Of a stretch of DNA of 40,652 nucleotides, positions 8,196 to 16,253 are shown in pieces. Source of the DNA: Methanolobus sp. UBA474. Its GTDB lineage: Archaea > Halobacteriota > Methanosarcinia > Methanosarcinales > Methanosarcinaceae. The notes under the pieces were generated by a model. That model was not told the DNA's origin. It worked only from the letters and a program-made list of their open reading frames with translations, and did no database searches. How positions within the stretch are numbered: position 1 is the stretch's first letter; every line of letters begins with the position of its first letter. The position numbers and the translations under genes are program-made. Location: the NCBI GenBank assembly GCA_002501695.1, contig DANZ01000055.1:1-40652 (forward strand), read 5' to 3'.

Positions 8196-9008
8196 GTGGT
8201 TCACAATATTCTCAGGAAATATGGCATACGTGGAGGTGACCACGACCAGCATTTCCTTGTGGACAAACTTATACTCGACGGGATAGTCGCGGCTGCAGAT
8301 ATCCAGGCCCATGAGACCATACTGGAGATCGGGGCCGGTATCGGTAATCTCACAGAACGCCTGATGAAGCGGGCAGGAAAGGTGATCGCCATAGAGCGCG
8401 ACCCGGTCCTTGTGGATGTGCTCCGTGACCGTTTCGGAGAGAACGATAAACTCGAGATCATTCCTGGCGACGTCCTTGAAGTTGATTTCCCGCCATTCGA
8501 TAAAGTGGTTTCCAATCTCCCGTATTCCATATCCTCGGAGATAACATTCAAACTCCTCAAGCATGATTTCGAACTGGGAATACTCATGTACCAGTACGAG
8601 TTCGCACAAAGGATGGTAGCACATGCAAACTCCGGGGATTACAGCAGGCTTTCGGTGAACACATATTATTTTGCAGATTCGTCCATCATCATGGAGATCC
8701 CGCGCAGCGCCTTTTCACCGCCTCCGGAAGTGCTTTCGGCAGTCGTCAGGCTCAAGCCGAGGCCATCCCCGTTTGAAGTTGCTGACGAGAAATACTACCT
8801 TGATTTCGTTACCGCTGTCTTTGGCCAGAGGCGAAAGAAGATACGTAATTCGATAATAAGGAACAGGCAGGTCATTGGGATCGAAGGCATAAGAGACCTC
8901 ATCGGTGAACTTCCTGCGGAAATGCTTGACAAAAGGCCTGAAAACCTGGAGCCGGAGGAGCTTGCATACCTTGCAAACCTCCTTTACAGACGCAGGCAAC
9001 AGGGATAG
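8196..9008 (+). CDS. ksgA: 16S rRNA adenine dimethyltransferase (KsgA/Dim1)
   Basis: KsgA/Dim1 uses S-adenosylmethionine to dimethylate two neighbouring adenines in the last helix of 16S rRNA during small-subunit maturation. The 270-residue product shows the family start DQHFLVDKLILDGIV and motif I EIGAGIGNLTERL. The catalytic NLPYSISSEITFKLL and the C-terminal FGQRRKKIRNSI are also present. Translation starts at GTG (8196), fixed by AAGGTG 8 bases upstream; no better ATG exists. It follows the DUF655 gene by 16 bases, and four bases separate its stop from the methylase downstream, so they are cotranscribed. Confidence 0.95.
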   Translation: MVHNILRKYGIRGGDHDQHFLVDKLILDGIVAAADIQAHETILEIGAGIGNLTERLMKRAGKVIAIERDPVLVDVLRDRFGENDKLEIIPGDVLEVDFPPFDKVVSNLPYSISSEITFKLLKHDFELGILMYQYEFAQRMVAHANSGDYSRLSVNTYYFADSSIIMEIPRSAFSPPPEVLSAVVRLKPRPSPFEVADEKYYLDFVTAVFGQRRKKIRNSIIRNRQVIGIEGIRDLIGELPAEMLDKRPENLEPEELAYLANLLYRRRQQG

Positions 9009-9009
9009 T

Positions 9010-9618
9010 ATGGCCTGCATCAGTTACAGGAATGCAAAAGTAGAACGGGATGAGAATGCATATGATCCGGCGGAAGATTCATTTCTGCTTGCAGATGCGG
9101 TAGTAGAGCATACCAGTGATGGCAGCAGGGTCCTTGAGATAGGCACGGGCACGGGTTTTGTATCCGCGGTCCTGAAAGCTAACAGAGATGTGGACCTCGT
9201 TGCAACCGAGATCAATCCCCATGCATCTGCCTGCGCAAAGTCCAATGGCATTGAGGTCATCAGAACAGACATGTTCGCCGGGATCCGCAAGGAGCGTCTC
9301 TTCGACCTTATAATCTTCAATCCTCCCTACCTGCCTACATCCGAAGAGGAAAAAGTTCCGGGGTGGCTGAACTACGCTTTTGACGGGGGTGTTGACGGTC
9401 GTGCAGCGATCAGACCTTTTTTAAAGGAAGCCCGCAGTTACCTTGCACCGGGAGGCACGGTCTTGCTGCTGATATCATCCCTTACCGGCATAGGAGAGAT
9501 AAGGAGAGAGATGGAAGGACACGGATTCCTGACCGAGATACTATCCGGCATTAAATGTAACTTCGAAGAGCTTGTCGTTATCAAAGCAAGTATGCGCATG
9601 GAAGGAAAAAAAGATTGA
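9010..9618 (+). CDS. HemK/Mtq2-like protein N5-glutamine methyltransferase
   Basis: This 202-residue class I methyltransferase resembles the archaeal and eukaryotic Mtq2/HemK2 group. That group methylates the GGQ glutamine of release factor aRF1, usually with Trm112 as partner. Seen are YDPAEDSFLLADAV at the N-terminus, motif I EIGTGTGFVSAVL, and the catalytic FNPPYLPTSEEE. A C-terminal strand (LVVIKASMRMEGKKD) closes the protein. The ATG at 9010 directly follows the ksgA stop; longer in-frame forms would overlap ksgA. The gene ends three bases from the convergent 2-oxoacid oxidoreductase beta gene. Assignment to Mtq2 rather than another HemK relative is likely but not certain. Confidence 0.85.
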   Translation: MACISYRNAKVERDENAYDPAEDSFLLADAVVEHTSDGSRVLEIGTGTGFVSAVLKANRDVDLVATEINPHASACAKSNGIEVIRTDMFAGIRKERLFDLIIFNPPYLPTSEEEKVPGWLNYAFDGGVDGRAAIRPFLKEARSYLAPGGTVLLLISSLTGIGEIRREMEGHGFLTEILSGIKCNFEELVVIKASMRMEGKKD

Positions 9619-9621
9619 CGG

Positions 9622-10476
9622 TCACATAAAGCCGTCGATCAGTATGTTCACTTTCTCTGTCTGCGGTTTATGCCTGATAAGGGGAGCTGACCTGAGCACC
9701 TCGTGGTTGTCCTCCAGAACCGGTCTTTCATTCATATAGAGCACTCCAAGAGGTATCTTCTCACCCCATTCAAGGGATCTTTCAAAGGCTTTGACCCTGT
9801 CGTCCAGGGGATACTCGCCTTCCTCCATCTTGTAAACCCTTTCCGAATACCATTTAAAAGTGTTGAGCTTGTTAAAGGTGACACAGGGTTGCAGCACTTC
9901 CACAAGTGACAGGCCCCTATGCCGGATGGCTTTCATGATCAGCTCCGTAAGGTGTGGCACATCTCCCGCATATCCCCTGCTGACAAAGGAGCAGTCCTGA
10001 GAGATAGCAAGTGCAAGAGGTTTCAGAGGATTATTGAAAACACCCTGCCTTTGTATCTTGGAGACCATACCACGTTCACTGGTCGGAGAGGCCTGCCCCT
10101 TGGTAAGGCCGTATATCTGGTTGTCGTGCACGATCAGAGTGATGTCGGGATTTCTCCTGATGGCATGGATCAAATGATTACCGCCTTCCCCGTAACAGTC
10201 CCCGTCCCCTGCCACGGCAAGCACTGTCATCTCGTGGTTTGCAAGCTTTGCCGCGGTGGCTGGCGGGAGGGTGCGGCCGTGAAGCCCATTGAAGAAGTTG
10301 CAATTAAGATAGTGTGGAAGCTTGCCTGCCTGACCGATACCAGAAACCATGAGCACTTCGGAAGGAGCTTTTCCAAGGTTTACAAGGGCATGCTTCAAAG
10401 CCTTGAGTATATTAAAATCACCACATCCAGGGCACCATGCCGTTTCATAATCCCCGTAATCTTCTACGCTTACCAT
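9622..10476 (-). CDS. korB: 2-oxoacid:ferredoxin oxidoreductase, beta subunit (KorB-like)
   Basis: This 284-residue thiamine-diphosphate subunit belongs to an enzyme that converts a 2-oxoacid and CoA to acyl-CoA, CO2 and reduced ferredoxin, or the reverse. Signatures are WCPGCGDFNILKAL, the GLHGRTLPPATAAKLAN loop, and the TPP/magnesium motif GDGDCYGEGGNHL. After these comes NQIYGLTKGQASPTS. Its ATG abuts the stop of the upstream alpha gene with no gap. Substrate is uncertain: the two-subunit form is best known for 2-oxoglutarate, but broad 2-oxoacid enzymes share the same fold. Confidence 0.88.
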   Translation of the reverse strand: MVSVEDYGDYETAWCPGCGDFNILKALKHALVNLGKAPSEVLMVSGIGQAGKLPHYLNCNFFNGLHGRTLPPATAAKLANHEMTVLAVAGDGDCYGEGGNHLIHAIRRNPDITLIVHDNQIYGLTKGQASPTSERGMVSKIQRQGVFNNPLKPLALAISQDCSFVSRGYAGDVPHLTELIMKAIRHRGLSLVEVLQPCVTFNKLNTFKWYSERVYKMEEGEYPLDDRVKAFERSLEWGEKIPLGVLYMNERPVLEDNHEVLRSAPLIRHKPQTEKVNILIDGFM

Positions 10477-12204
10477 TCAGATCACCTTCTTTTCGCGAAG
10501 GGCTTTTATTATGGACATCGGAGTGAAGGGCAGGCCATCATACCTCAACACCTTGTCAGATACTTCGATACCGGCCTCTGCCCGGAGTAAACCTGCAAAC
10601 TGGCCTGTATAATTGTTCTCGACACATACCTTTTTCTTTGACCCCGCAAGTATCTTCCTTATGCTCTCCGCCGGCAGGGGGTGAATATAGTTGAAATGCA
10701 CCAGGTTAGTTGAATGACCGTCCCTATTGAGGATATCCACTGCCTCGGCCAGCGGCCCGTAAGTGGAGCCCCATCCGATCAGAGTAAGCTTCGCATCATG
10801 CGGGCCATAGATTTCCGGAGGCTTCATCTCACCGGCCAGCAGTTCGAGTTTATTCATTCTCTTATCCATCATCCGTATCCTGTTCTCCTGAGTTTCGTCA
10901 ATAAACCCGAACTCATCATGTTCATCACTGTCCGCACGCACAAGTACCCCTTCCTGGCCCGGAAGCGCCCGTGGGGATATGCCTCCCGGAGTGAACTTAT
11001 AACGCCGGTAGTCGCCATGCTTGGTCCTCAATTCCTGATCGGAAAGCAGGTGCCTCTCTACAATGACCTTTGAGGTGTCGAATCGCTTGCAGGTGAACAT
11101 AGAATCGGCAAGATACTGGTCACTCATGACAAAGACCGGCATCTGATACTTTTCTGCAATATTGAATGCTTCTGCGGTCATGTAGAAGCACTCATCAGGA
11201 GTACCCGGTGCAAGGATGCACCTGGGGAATTCGCCCTGTGCCGCGTGCAGCGCGAACAGCAGGTCCCCCTGTTCGGTCATTGTCGGAAGCCCCGTAGCAG
11301 GCCCTGGACGCTGTGCAAGGAAAATGACCACCGGGGTCTCGGTTATCCCGGCAAGGCCAAGAGCCTCGGCCATGAGAGAGAATCCGCCTCCTGATGTCGT
11401 GACCATTGAGCGTGCACCTGTAAAGGAAGCACCAAGGGCCATATTGAGTGCCGCTATCTCGTCCTCGGCCTGCTCAACGACCACACCGAACTCGCCTGCA
11501 TGGCCTGCAATAAAATTGAGCACGCCTGTGGAGGGACTCATCGGGTATGCTGACAGGAAATGCACACCTGCAGCAAGTGCGCCAAGCCCTACGCCATCGT
11601 TGCCTGAGAGAAGCATCTTTCTTTCCTGTGCCTCAGGCGCCAATACATCGAATTTACATCCATGAGGATAATTGGCCCTCACGTAATCATAACCCGCCTT
11701 TGCTACCTTGAGGTTGTTATCTATTATCTCCTGGCCTTTCTTCCTGAATATCGAAGTGAGCACATCATTGAGGGCATCCAGGCTCAGGCACAGCAGTCCC
11801 ATGGCAGCTCCGGCTGCAACCGTATTAGCATATATCTTGTTGCCGCCTGCATCCTTTGCTATCTTGAGCATCGGTACATGAAATATCGAATCATGTTCCG
11901 TTTCAAGTTCAACTACATCCCTGTCAACTATCACAACCCCATCCGACATCTCGTCCAGATGCCTGTCGATGGAAGTGCGGTCAAGGGCGATAAGTATGTC
12001 CACATTCTCATCCATTGCCCTTACCTCAGCGTCGCTGATGCGTATCTGGAATGTGTTATGGCCACCCCTTATCCGGGAAAGATAATATTGTGTGCTGAAA
12101 ACATAGAATCCGCTCTTAAGCAGGCTTTTGGAAAGCACACTGCCGATAGTGTCCAATCCCTGGCCTGCAGCTCCACCTATCTTTATCGTAAGATCCAAGT
12201 TCAT
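10477..12204 (-). CDS. korA: 2-oxoacid:ferredoxin oxidoreductase, fused gamma-alpha subunit (KorA-like)
   Basis: The product has 575 residues. Residues 1 to about 185 are the gamma domain (IGGAAGQGLDTIGSVLSKSL, then SRIRGGHNTF). The rest is the alpha domain: GNDGVGLGALAAG, YPMSPSTGVLNF, EQAEDEIAALNMALGAS, TTSGGGFSLM and RPGPATGLPT. The gamma-alpha fusion is the arrangement of two-subunit enzymes such as those of Halobacterium and Sulfolobus; classical methanogen pyruvate and 2-oxoglutarate enzymes have four separate subunits. No ferredoxin-like delta gene is adjacent. AGGGGA before the ATG is the ribosome binding site. It probably supplies or uses reduced ferredoxin in the cytoplasm; the substrate is not shown by the sequence. 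Confidence 0.88.
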   Translation of the reverse strand: MNLDLTIKIGGAAGQGLDTIGSVLSKSLLKSGFYVFSTQYYLSRIRGGHNTFQIRISDAEVRAMDENVDILIALDRTSIDRHLDEMSDGVVIVDRDVVELETEHDSIFHVPMLKIAKDAGGNKIYANTVAAGAAMGLLCLSLDALNDVLTSIFRKKGQEIIDNNLKVAKAGYDYVRANYPHGCKFDVLAPEAQERKMLLSGNDGVGLGALAAGVHFLSAYPMSPSTGVLNFIAGHAGEFGVVVEQAEDEIAALNMALGASFTGARSMVTTSGGGFSLMAEALGLAGITETPVVIFLAQRPGPATGLPTMTEQGDLLFALHAAQGEFPRCILAPGTPDECFYMTAEAFNIAEKYQMPVFVMSDQYLADSMFTCKRFDTSKVIVERHLLSDQELRTKHGDYRRYKFTPGGISPRALPGQEGVLVRADSDEHDEFGFIDETQENRIRMMDKRMNKLELLAGEMKPPEIYGPHDAKLTLIGWGSTYGPLAEAVDILNRDGHSTNLVHFNYIHPLPAESIRKILAGSKKKVCVENNYTGQFAGLLRAEAGIEVSDKVLRYDGLPFTPMSIIKALREKKVI

Positions 12205-12482
12205 TTAAATCCCCTGCTGGTTTTTATTAACTTTCAGACCTCTCCAATGGTCAGAAAACCCATACAAGCCCCTGAATGCATAAAAGGACTTTAACGATAC
12301 AACATATACAGATTAAATATTTGTCTCCGGCCTTTATATCTGTAACTGTCAGTCATACACTTTTATAAAATAGAGAGCACAGTGTAGAATATTTAATAAT
12401 CATTACCTATTTATAATATATACTCTTTATTATTATAAATTGATAATAATCAAATACACTATAGAATGCAGAAGTGGTATAA

Positions 12483-13280
12483 ATGGATAGAATGCCAACC
12501 GGGATAGACAATCTGGATAAGAAGATCGGGGGTGGATACCCAAAAGGGAAGGGAATACTTGTTACCGGTGTTCCGGGTGCCGGTAAGACCATTTTCGGCC
12601 TTCATTTCCTGCATAAGTCCTGTATGGATGGAAACAAATGCATCATGGTCGCGACTGAAGAAACAACCGAAGACCTGCTGGGACAAGCCTCAATGCTGGG
12701 ACTTGGCCTTGAATCATTTATACAGAAAGGGCTCCTTCAGATGAAACCCGTTATCGAACTGAGGACCAGGAGCATTGCACGCGGGGCGCACCTTCTTGAT
12801 GACTATAGTGATGCAGAGATAAACATAATCGAGGAGACCGGACTGGACAGGCACTTAAGGGTGGACAGGGCCGACTTCAATATCGAAGAAATAGATATCA
12901 TCGACCTGGTAAGACTTATTCCGGAAGACACGGATGTTGCGGTCATTGATAACCTGGGAGTACTGGCATTCGGACTTACTGCCAAGGAGTTCAGAGACAA
13001 GTTTGATACTCTTAACCGCCTGCTGGCAAAACAGAATACCAGCACTTTGTACATCATGGATGAAGCAGCCTATGAGATGACGCACAAGATAGCAGACTAT
13101 TCGACTTATGGGGCAGTCAAGCTATTCGTGAAAGAGAATCCATATACAGGGAATAACGAACGTTTCCTGAGCATACCTAAGATGCGCAGCACTAAGATAA
13201 CCCTTGATGTGAGTGTTTTTGATATAACTTCTGCAGGGATAAAGCTCAAAGGAGCAAAAAGCAAGCTTGTGGAACTCTAA
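12483..13280 (+). CDS. KaiC-like RecA-superfamily ATPase
   Basis: This 265-residue single-domain KaiC relative opens with MPTGIDNLDKKIGGGYPKG. Walker A is GVPGAGKT (near residue 33), followed by ATEETTEDLL with the family's paired glutamates. Walker B is DVAVIDNLGVL. It lacks the second KaiC domain and the phosphorylation region of clock KaiC, so it is an archaeal KaiC-like signalling ATPase of unknown target. The leader is A+T-rich with a TATA-like TATAAATTGA near 12433-12442 and a weak GTGGT before the ATG. A response-regulator gene follows on the same strand, which suggests but does not prove a joint signalling role. Confidence 0.85.
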   Translation: MDRMPTGIDNLDKKIGGGYPKGKGILVTGVPGAGKTIFGLHFLHKSCMDGNKCIMVATEETTEDLLGQASMLGLGLESFIQKGLLQMKPVIELRTRSIARGAHLLDDYSDAEINIIEETGLDRHLRVDRADFNIEEIDIIDLVRLIPEDTDVAVIDNLGVLAFGLTAKEFRDKFDTLNRLLAKQNTSTLYIMDEAAYEMTHKIADYSTYGAVKLFVKENPYTGNNERFLSIPKMRSTKITLDVSVFDITSAGIKLKGAKSKLVEL

Positions 13281-13439
13281 GCAGTTGACAGCCACAGAGC
13301 TGCCTGGGAAATATAGGTGCCATTGAATGGAGCCACTAAAACTAAATATTAATATTAATATAAATATGAGCAGAACTAAGTACTCAATTGTTATGCCATA
13401 GCACTTATCAGATTATAACATTATCAAGGAGTTGTTGAT

Positions 13440-14291
13440 ATTTCCACCGGGAAGAATACAAAAATACTCATTGTTGACGACGAGATAATGAATATAGAGT
13501 TACTCAGAGCTTATCTGGAAGATACATATGAGCTGATCACCGCATACAATGGTCACCAGGCACTTGAAGTGGTTAAAAGCCAATTGCCGGACATCATTCT
13601 GCTTGATGTGATGATGCCTGACATGAACGGCTACCAGGTATGCCAATCACTGAAACTTGACCCTCAAACACAGTTCATACCTGTTATAATAGTTACAGCT
13701 CTTTCGGGAAGGAATGACTGGGTTACGGGTATTGATGCGGGAGCAGATGAATTTCTGACAAAACCCGTGAATAAGCTTGAACTCCTGACGAGGATACACT
13801 CCCTGCTCAGGATAAAGAACCTTCATGCAGACCTTATAGCTGAAAAGAATAAATTATATCTGCAAAACCGCATCCGTTCAGTACTCACGCAAATAATCCC
13901 GACCCTCCTGAGAACATTGCCTCCTGAACAGAAAAGTATCGTCATCCATCAGATGATAGACATGGTAATGGATGCCATTTTTGAGAATACCGACCCTGAG
14001 AGCAACCTGGCAGCCTATGAGACCGTAGGAGAGCTTTGCTGCCAGATAATAAACCAGCTTGGGGCTAATTTTGAAGTTGATACATCTAATAACAAGAACT
14101 GCACAATAAAAGGGAACCACTGTCCATGGGGCAGGGAGGAGGCCAGATCAAACCCCATCCTGTGTACGATCTCCAGGGGAATATTCTCAAGGGTTGCAAA
14201 TATGAAGGGAGACGATCTGGAGGTCGATGTAATTGAAACCATGGGCAATGGAGATAATTGTTGCCTTTTTGAGATCAACAGGCTGGATTAA
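13440..14291 (+). CDS. Response regulator, receiver plus methanogen-type output domain, atypical start
   Basis: The receiver domain reads KILIVDDE, then LPDIILLDVMMPDMNGY (phosphoacceptor Asp), VTALS, and TKPVNKLELL. The C-terminal part (about 130-283) is cysteine-rich: GELCCQIINQL, CTIKGNHCPWG, NPILCTISRGIFSRVANM, GNGDNCCLFEI. It resembles the methanogen output domain called MetOD1 (recalled, not searched). The only ATG in frame (13488) lies after the VDDE acidic pair and would delete strand 1 and part of the active site. Upstream, the frame is open only back to a TAA at 13416 and holds no ATG, GTG or TTG. AAGGAG (13426-13431) is 8 bases before an ATT at 13440, which I take as the likely start. 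A sequencing slip joining a TTG at 13435 is the alternative. It overlaps purE by four bases, tail to tail. Confidence 0.75.
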   Translation: MSTGKNTKILIVDDEIMNIELLRAYLEDTYELITAYNGHQALEVVKSQLPDIILLDVMMPDMNGYQVCQSLKLDPQTQFIPVIIVTALSGRNDWVTGIDAGADEFLTKPVNKLELLTRIHSLLRIKNLHADLIAEKNKLYLQNRIRSVLTQIIPTLLRTLPPEQKSIVIHQMIDMVMDAIFENTDPESNLAAYETVGELCCQIINQLGANFEVDTSNNKNCTIKGNHCPWGREEARSNPILCTISRGIFSRVANMKGDDLEVDVIETMGNGDNCCLFEINRLD

Positions 14292-14677
14292 GGGAGAAGG
14301 TCCAGTATCCTTATTGCAAGATGAGCTGCGTTGGCACCGTTATCCACACCCACGCTGGCAACAGGAACTCCAGGCGGCATCTGGGCAATTGAGAGCAGCG
14401 CATCCAGGCCCATCATCTTTGCACTCACGGGAACTCCGATCACGGGTTTCTTGGTCTTTGAAGCAATGACACCCGGTAAAGCTGCCGAGAGCCCTGCTAT
14501 GGCTATGAAGACCTTTGAATCACTTTGAGCAATGTATTCGTCAAGCTCAACTGGATTACGATGAGCGGATATCACCTGCACATCATAACTGTATTTGCTG
14601 TTGTCAAGCACATTGGTCACTCTGTGTGCAATGGCCCGGTCTGATTCTGATCCCATTAATACTGCAATGTCTACCAT
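14288..14677 (-). CDS. purE: N5-carboxyaminoimidazole ribonucleotide mutase / AIR carboxylase (PurE)
   Basis: This 129-residue PurE protein catalyses the carboxylation step of purine synthesis that yields 4-carboxyaminoimidazole ribonucleotide. The N-terminal LMGSESDRAI is the phosphate-binding motif. ISAHRNP carries the conserved histidine, with Asn where many bacterial proteins have Thr. GLSAALPGVIASKT and PVIGVPVS complete the core. AGGAG lies 6 bases before the ATG. It is the last gene of an aroK-aroQ-purE run on the minus strand. Whether it is the mutase or the direct carboxylase form cannot be told without wider comparison. Confidence 0.93.
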   Translation of the reverse strand: MVDIAVLMGSESDRAIAHRVTNVLDNSKYSYDVQVISAHRNPVELDEYIAQSDSKVFIAIAGLSAALPGVIASKTKKPVIGVPVSAKMMGLDALLSIAQMPPGVPVASVGVDNGANAAHLAIRILDLLP

Positions 14678-14686
14678 AAATAGCTC

Positions 14687-14974
14687 CTACGGAAGATTAC
14701 CTTCACCACTTAGTTCATGCTGACGCTCTATATTCATGCGTATAAGGATCTCAAATATCTCCTTTACGGACGAGGTATCCAGGTTCCTTTCAGTTGCAGC
14801 CTCCATAGCACGCTCCAGCACTACATGATTCTGGGGACTGTCATTGATCTGGATGCCTTCTTTCTGTTTTGACCGAAGGACCTTTTCTGCAAGATCGACC
14901 CTTCTGTGGATAAGGTCAATTATCTCACGGTCAATCCCGGCTATTTCCTCACGTACTTCTTTGATCGTGGTCAT
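14687..14974 (-). CDS. aroQ: Chorismate mutase (AroQ class)
   Basis: This all-helical protein of 95 residues converts chorismate to prephenate for phenylalanine and tyrosine. Family residues seen are the R..I..ID.EIIDLIHRRVDLAEKV helix, K in RSKQKEG, and the C-terminal EIFEILIRMNIERQ helix. I chose the ATG at 14974 because AGGTGAT stands 7 bases before it. A GTG at 14986 and an ATG at 14983 lie in the same frame but overlap that site. It follows aroK closely and is followed nine bases later by purE. Confidence 0.88.
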   Translation of the reverse strand: MTTIKEVREEIAGIDREIIDLIHRRVDLAEKVLRSKQKEGIQINDSPQNHVVLERAMEAATERNLDTSSVKEIFEILIRMNIERQHELSGEGNLP

Positions 14975-14986
14975 GTTCCTCATCAC

Positions 14987-15850
14987 CTAAAGCTTACTTG
15001 CACCGTTATTATTGATCCTTGTGCTTATCATAGTTCCGCTTATTCCGCATTCTTCCCACGCACCCCTTAAAATATGTGATGAACTCTCATCCACAAGGGC
15101 AACATAGGAAGGGCCGGTGCCGGAGAGTGTTACACCCTTCACACCTGCTTCCAGTGCACGCATCAGGAACTCTGTATCAAAACCCAGCGCACTGCAGTAA
15201 AGGAAGCCGTTAAGTGTCATGGCCTTTTCATACTCTCCGGCGAGTGTGAGACCGTAAGCGATATCCACCCACGGCGCTATCAGCCTCGAGCGTTCAACAT
15301 TCGTACCGGAGCTGAAGGCTTTCCTGTCAGGCGCAAAGATCAGCACATCAGCATTTCTCTCTTCCCTTCTGACAAGCTCTGTTTCCCGATTATCGGTAAC
15401 AACAAAACCTCCGAAAAATGAAGCGCATGCATCATCAAAGGCACCTGTGATCGTAACGCCGGCATCCTTTGCAGCCCGGACCCCAAGCCTTACAGCTTCC
15501 AGAGAGTCCATTTCCTCGCCGATGGCATCCAGTGTTGCCAGCACTGCCGCATTAGCGGCTGCACTACTGCTTTTAAGCCCCCGTGCAAGAGGCACTTCGC
15601 TGCTGGTCGTGACAGTACCACCGATCTCAAGCCCAAAGTGGTCCAGCACATACCTGACACAATTTTCGATCAGGGAGGTATCACCTTCCGGCATTCCCCC
15701 GATATATCCGCGAACGGCCTTTTCGCTATGATCAAGCTCTACATGTGCAAACGTTTTCAGGTCGATGCCAAAAGCTGCACCCTTCCATGTTGCAATTGCA
15801 TTTACGACCGTGCCTGCACCCAGCGAATAGGCCCTTCCTTCATATGCCAT
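14987..15850 (-). CDS. aroK: Archaeal shikimate kinase (GHMP family)
   Basis: This 287-residue kinase phosphorylates shikimate with ATP. It is the archaeal GHMP-fold enzyme, unrelated to bacterial AroK/AroL. Evidence is the start GRAYSLGAGTVVNAIATWKGAAFGIDL, the GHMP ATP loop PLARGLKSSSAAANA, and a late VTLSGTGPSYVAL motif. A TATA-like TTTAAATATA on the minus strand at about 15918-15928 gives a plausible promoter. It leads an operon with chorismate mutase and purE, so two shikimate-branch steps are made together. Confidence 0.94.
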   Translation of the reverse strand: MAYEGRAYSLGAGTVVNAIATWKGAAFGIDLKTFAHVELDHSEKAVRGYIGGMPEGDTSLIENCVRYVLDHFGLEIGGTVTTSSEVPLARGLKSSSAAANAAVLATLDAIGEEMDSLEAVRLGVRAAKDAGVTITGAFDDACASFFGGFVVTDNRETELVRREERNADVLIFAPDRKAFSSGTNVERSRLIAPWVDIAYGLTLAGEYEKAMTLNGFLYCSALGFDTEFLMRALEAGVKGVTLSGTGPSYVALVDESSSHILRGAWEECGISGTMISTRINNNGASKL

Positions 15851-15998
15851 GGGTAATCACACCTGTTTGGGAGCAAGTTTCACCCTTTATTTCAGACATG
15901 CATCCCTAATTGCATGTATTATATTTAAATGTTGGAGAGACTGAGAGGTCGGAATGCAACAGGATACCTTTATTTATCATGGACAGAGAATTGTTTAT

Positions 15999-16020
15999 CA
16001 GAGCAGATAAAGCTGCTCTG
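15999..16020 (+). promoter_or_regulatory. Perfect 8-bp hairpin in the leader of the small Cys-rich gene
   Basis: CAGAGCAG (15999-16006) and CTGCTCTG (16013-16020) are exact complements around a 6-base loop ATAAAG. The element lies about 25 bases before the ATG and just upstream of AGGAGGAG. A TATA-like TTTATTTAT at 15969-15977 would start transcription near 15995, placing the hairpin at the extreme 5' end of the mRNA. Such a place suits mRNA stabilisation or regulation. Confidence 0.5.
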
Positions 16021-16045
16021 CATAAATGAAAGGAGGAGTGGATAA

Positions 16046-16216
16046 ATGGCATCTTCTGCCAGCTCGTGTAATGTCTTAAGCAAGGGGCAAAGGATCAAGT
16101 GTGAGGAATGCGGGATAACTTTAGAGGTCGTCGATGAGTGCAAAGGGTGTTCCTCGGAAGACTGCAATATAACATTCAACTGCTGTGGAAAAGATATGAG
16201 CATCATAGAGAAATAA
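16046..16216 (+). CDS. Small desulforedoxin-like cysteine-rich protein
   Basis: This 56-residue frame runs from ATG 16046 to TAA 16214-16216. AGGAGGAG lies upstream. It contains eight cysteines: one near the N-terminus, CEEC (residues 19-22), CKGC and DC in the middle, and CCGKDM near the end. The CxxC...CCGK/EPM pattern is that of desulforedoxin and the N-terminal domain of desulfoferrodoxin, which bind one iron. Here an extra loop with CKGCSSEDC is inserted between the two halves. A redox or metal-handling role is inferred. It has its own likely promoter, leader hairpin and terminator, so it is a monocistronic unit. It is not adjacent to a superoxide reductase domain. Confidence 0.72.
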   Translation: MASSASSCNVLSKGQRIKCEECGITLEVVDECKGCSSEDCNITFNCCGKDMSIIEK

Positions 16217-16221
16217 AGGAT

Positions 16222-16242
16222 GGCCTTCAAAGGCCCTTTTTT
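16222..16242 (+). terminator. Intrinsic-type terminator after the small Cys-rich gene
   Basis: GGCCT (16222-16226) pairs with AGGCC (16231-16235) around TCAA and is followed by a run of six T (16237-16242). The facing gene on the minus strand ends at 16254, and the reverse strand also has T-rich sequence after the hairpin, so it may serve both. Confidence 0.6.
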
Positions 16243-16253
16243 ACTGTTTTGCA

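Noticed and set aside
12483..13280. Circadian clock KaiC
   Set aside because: There is only one ATPase domain, no phosphorylation region, and no KaiA or KaiB nearby.
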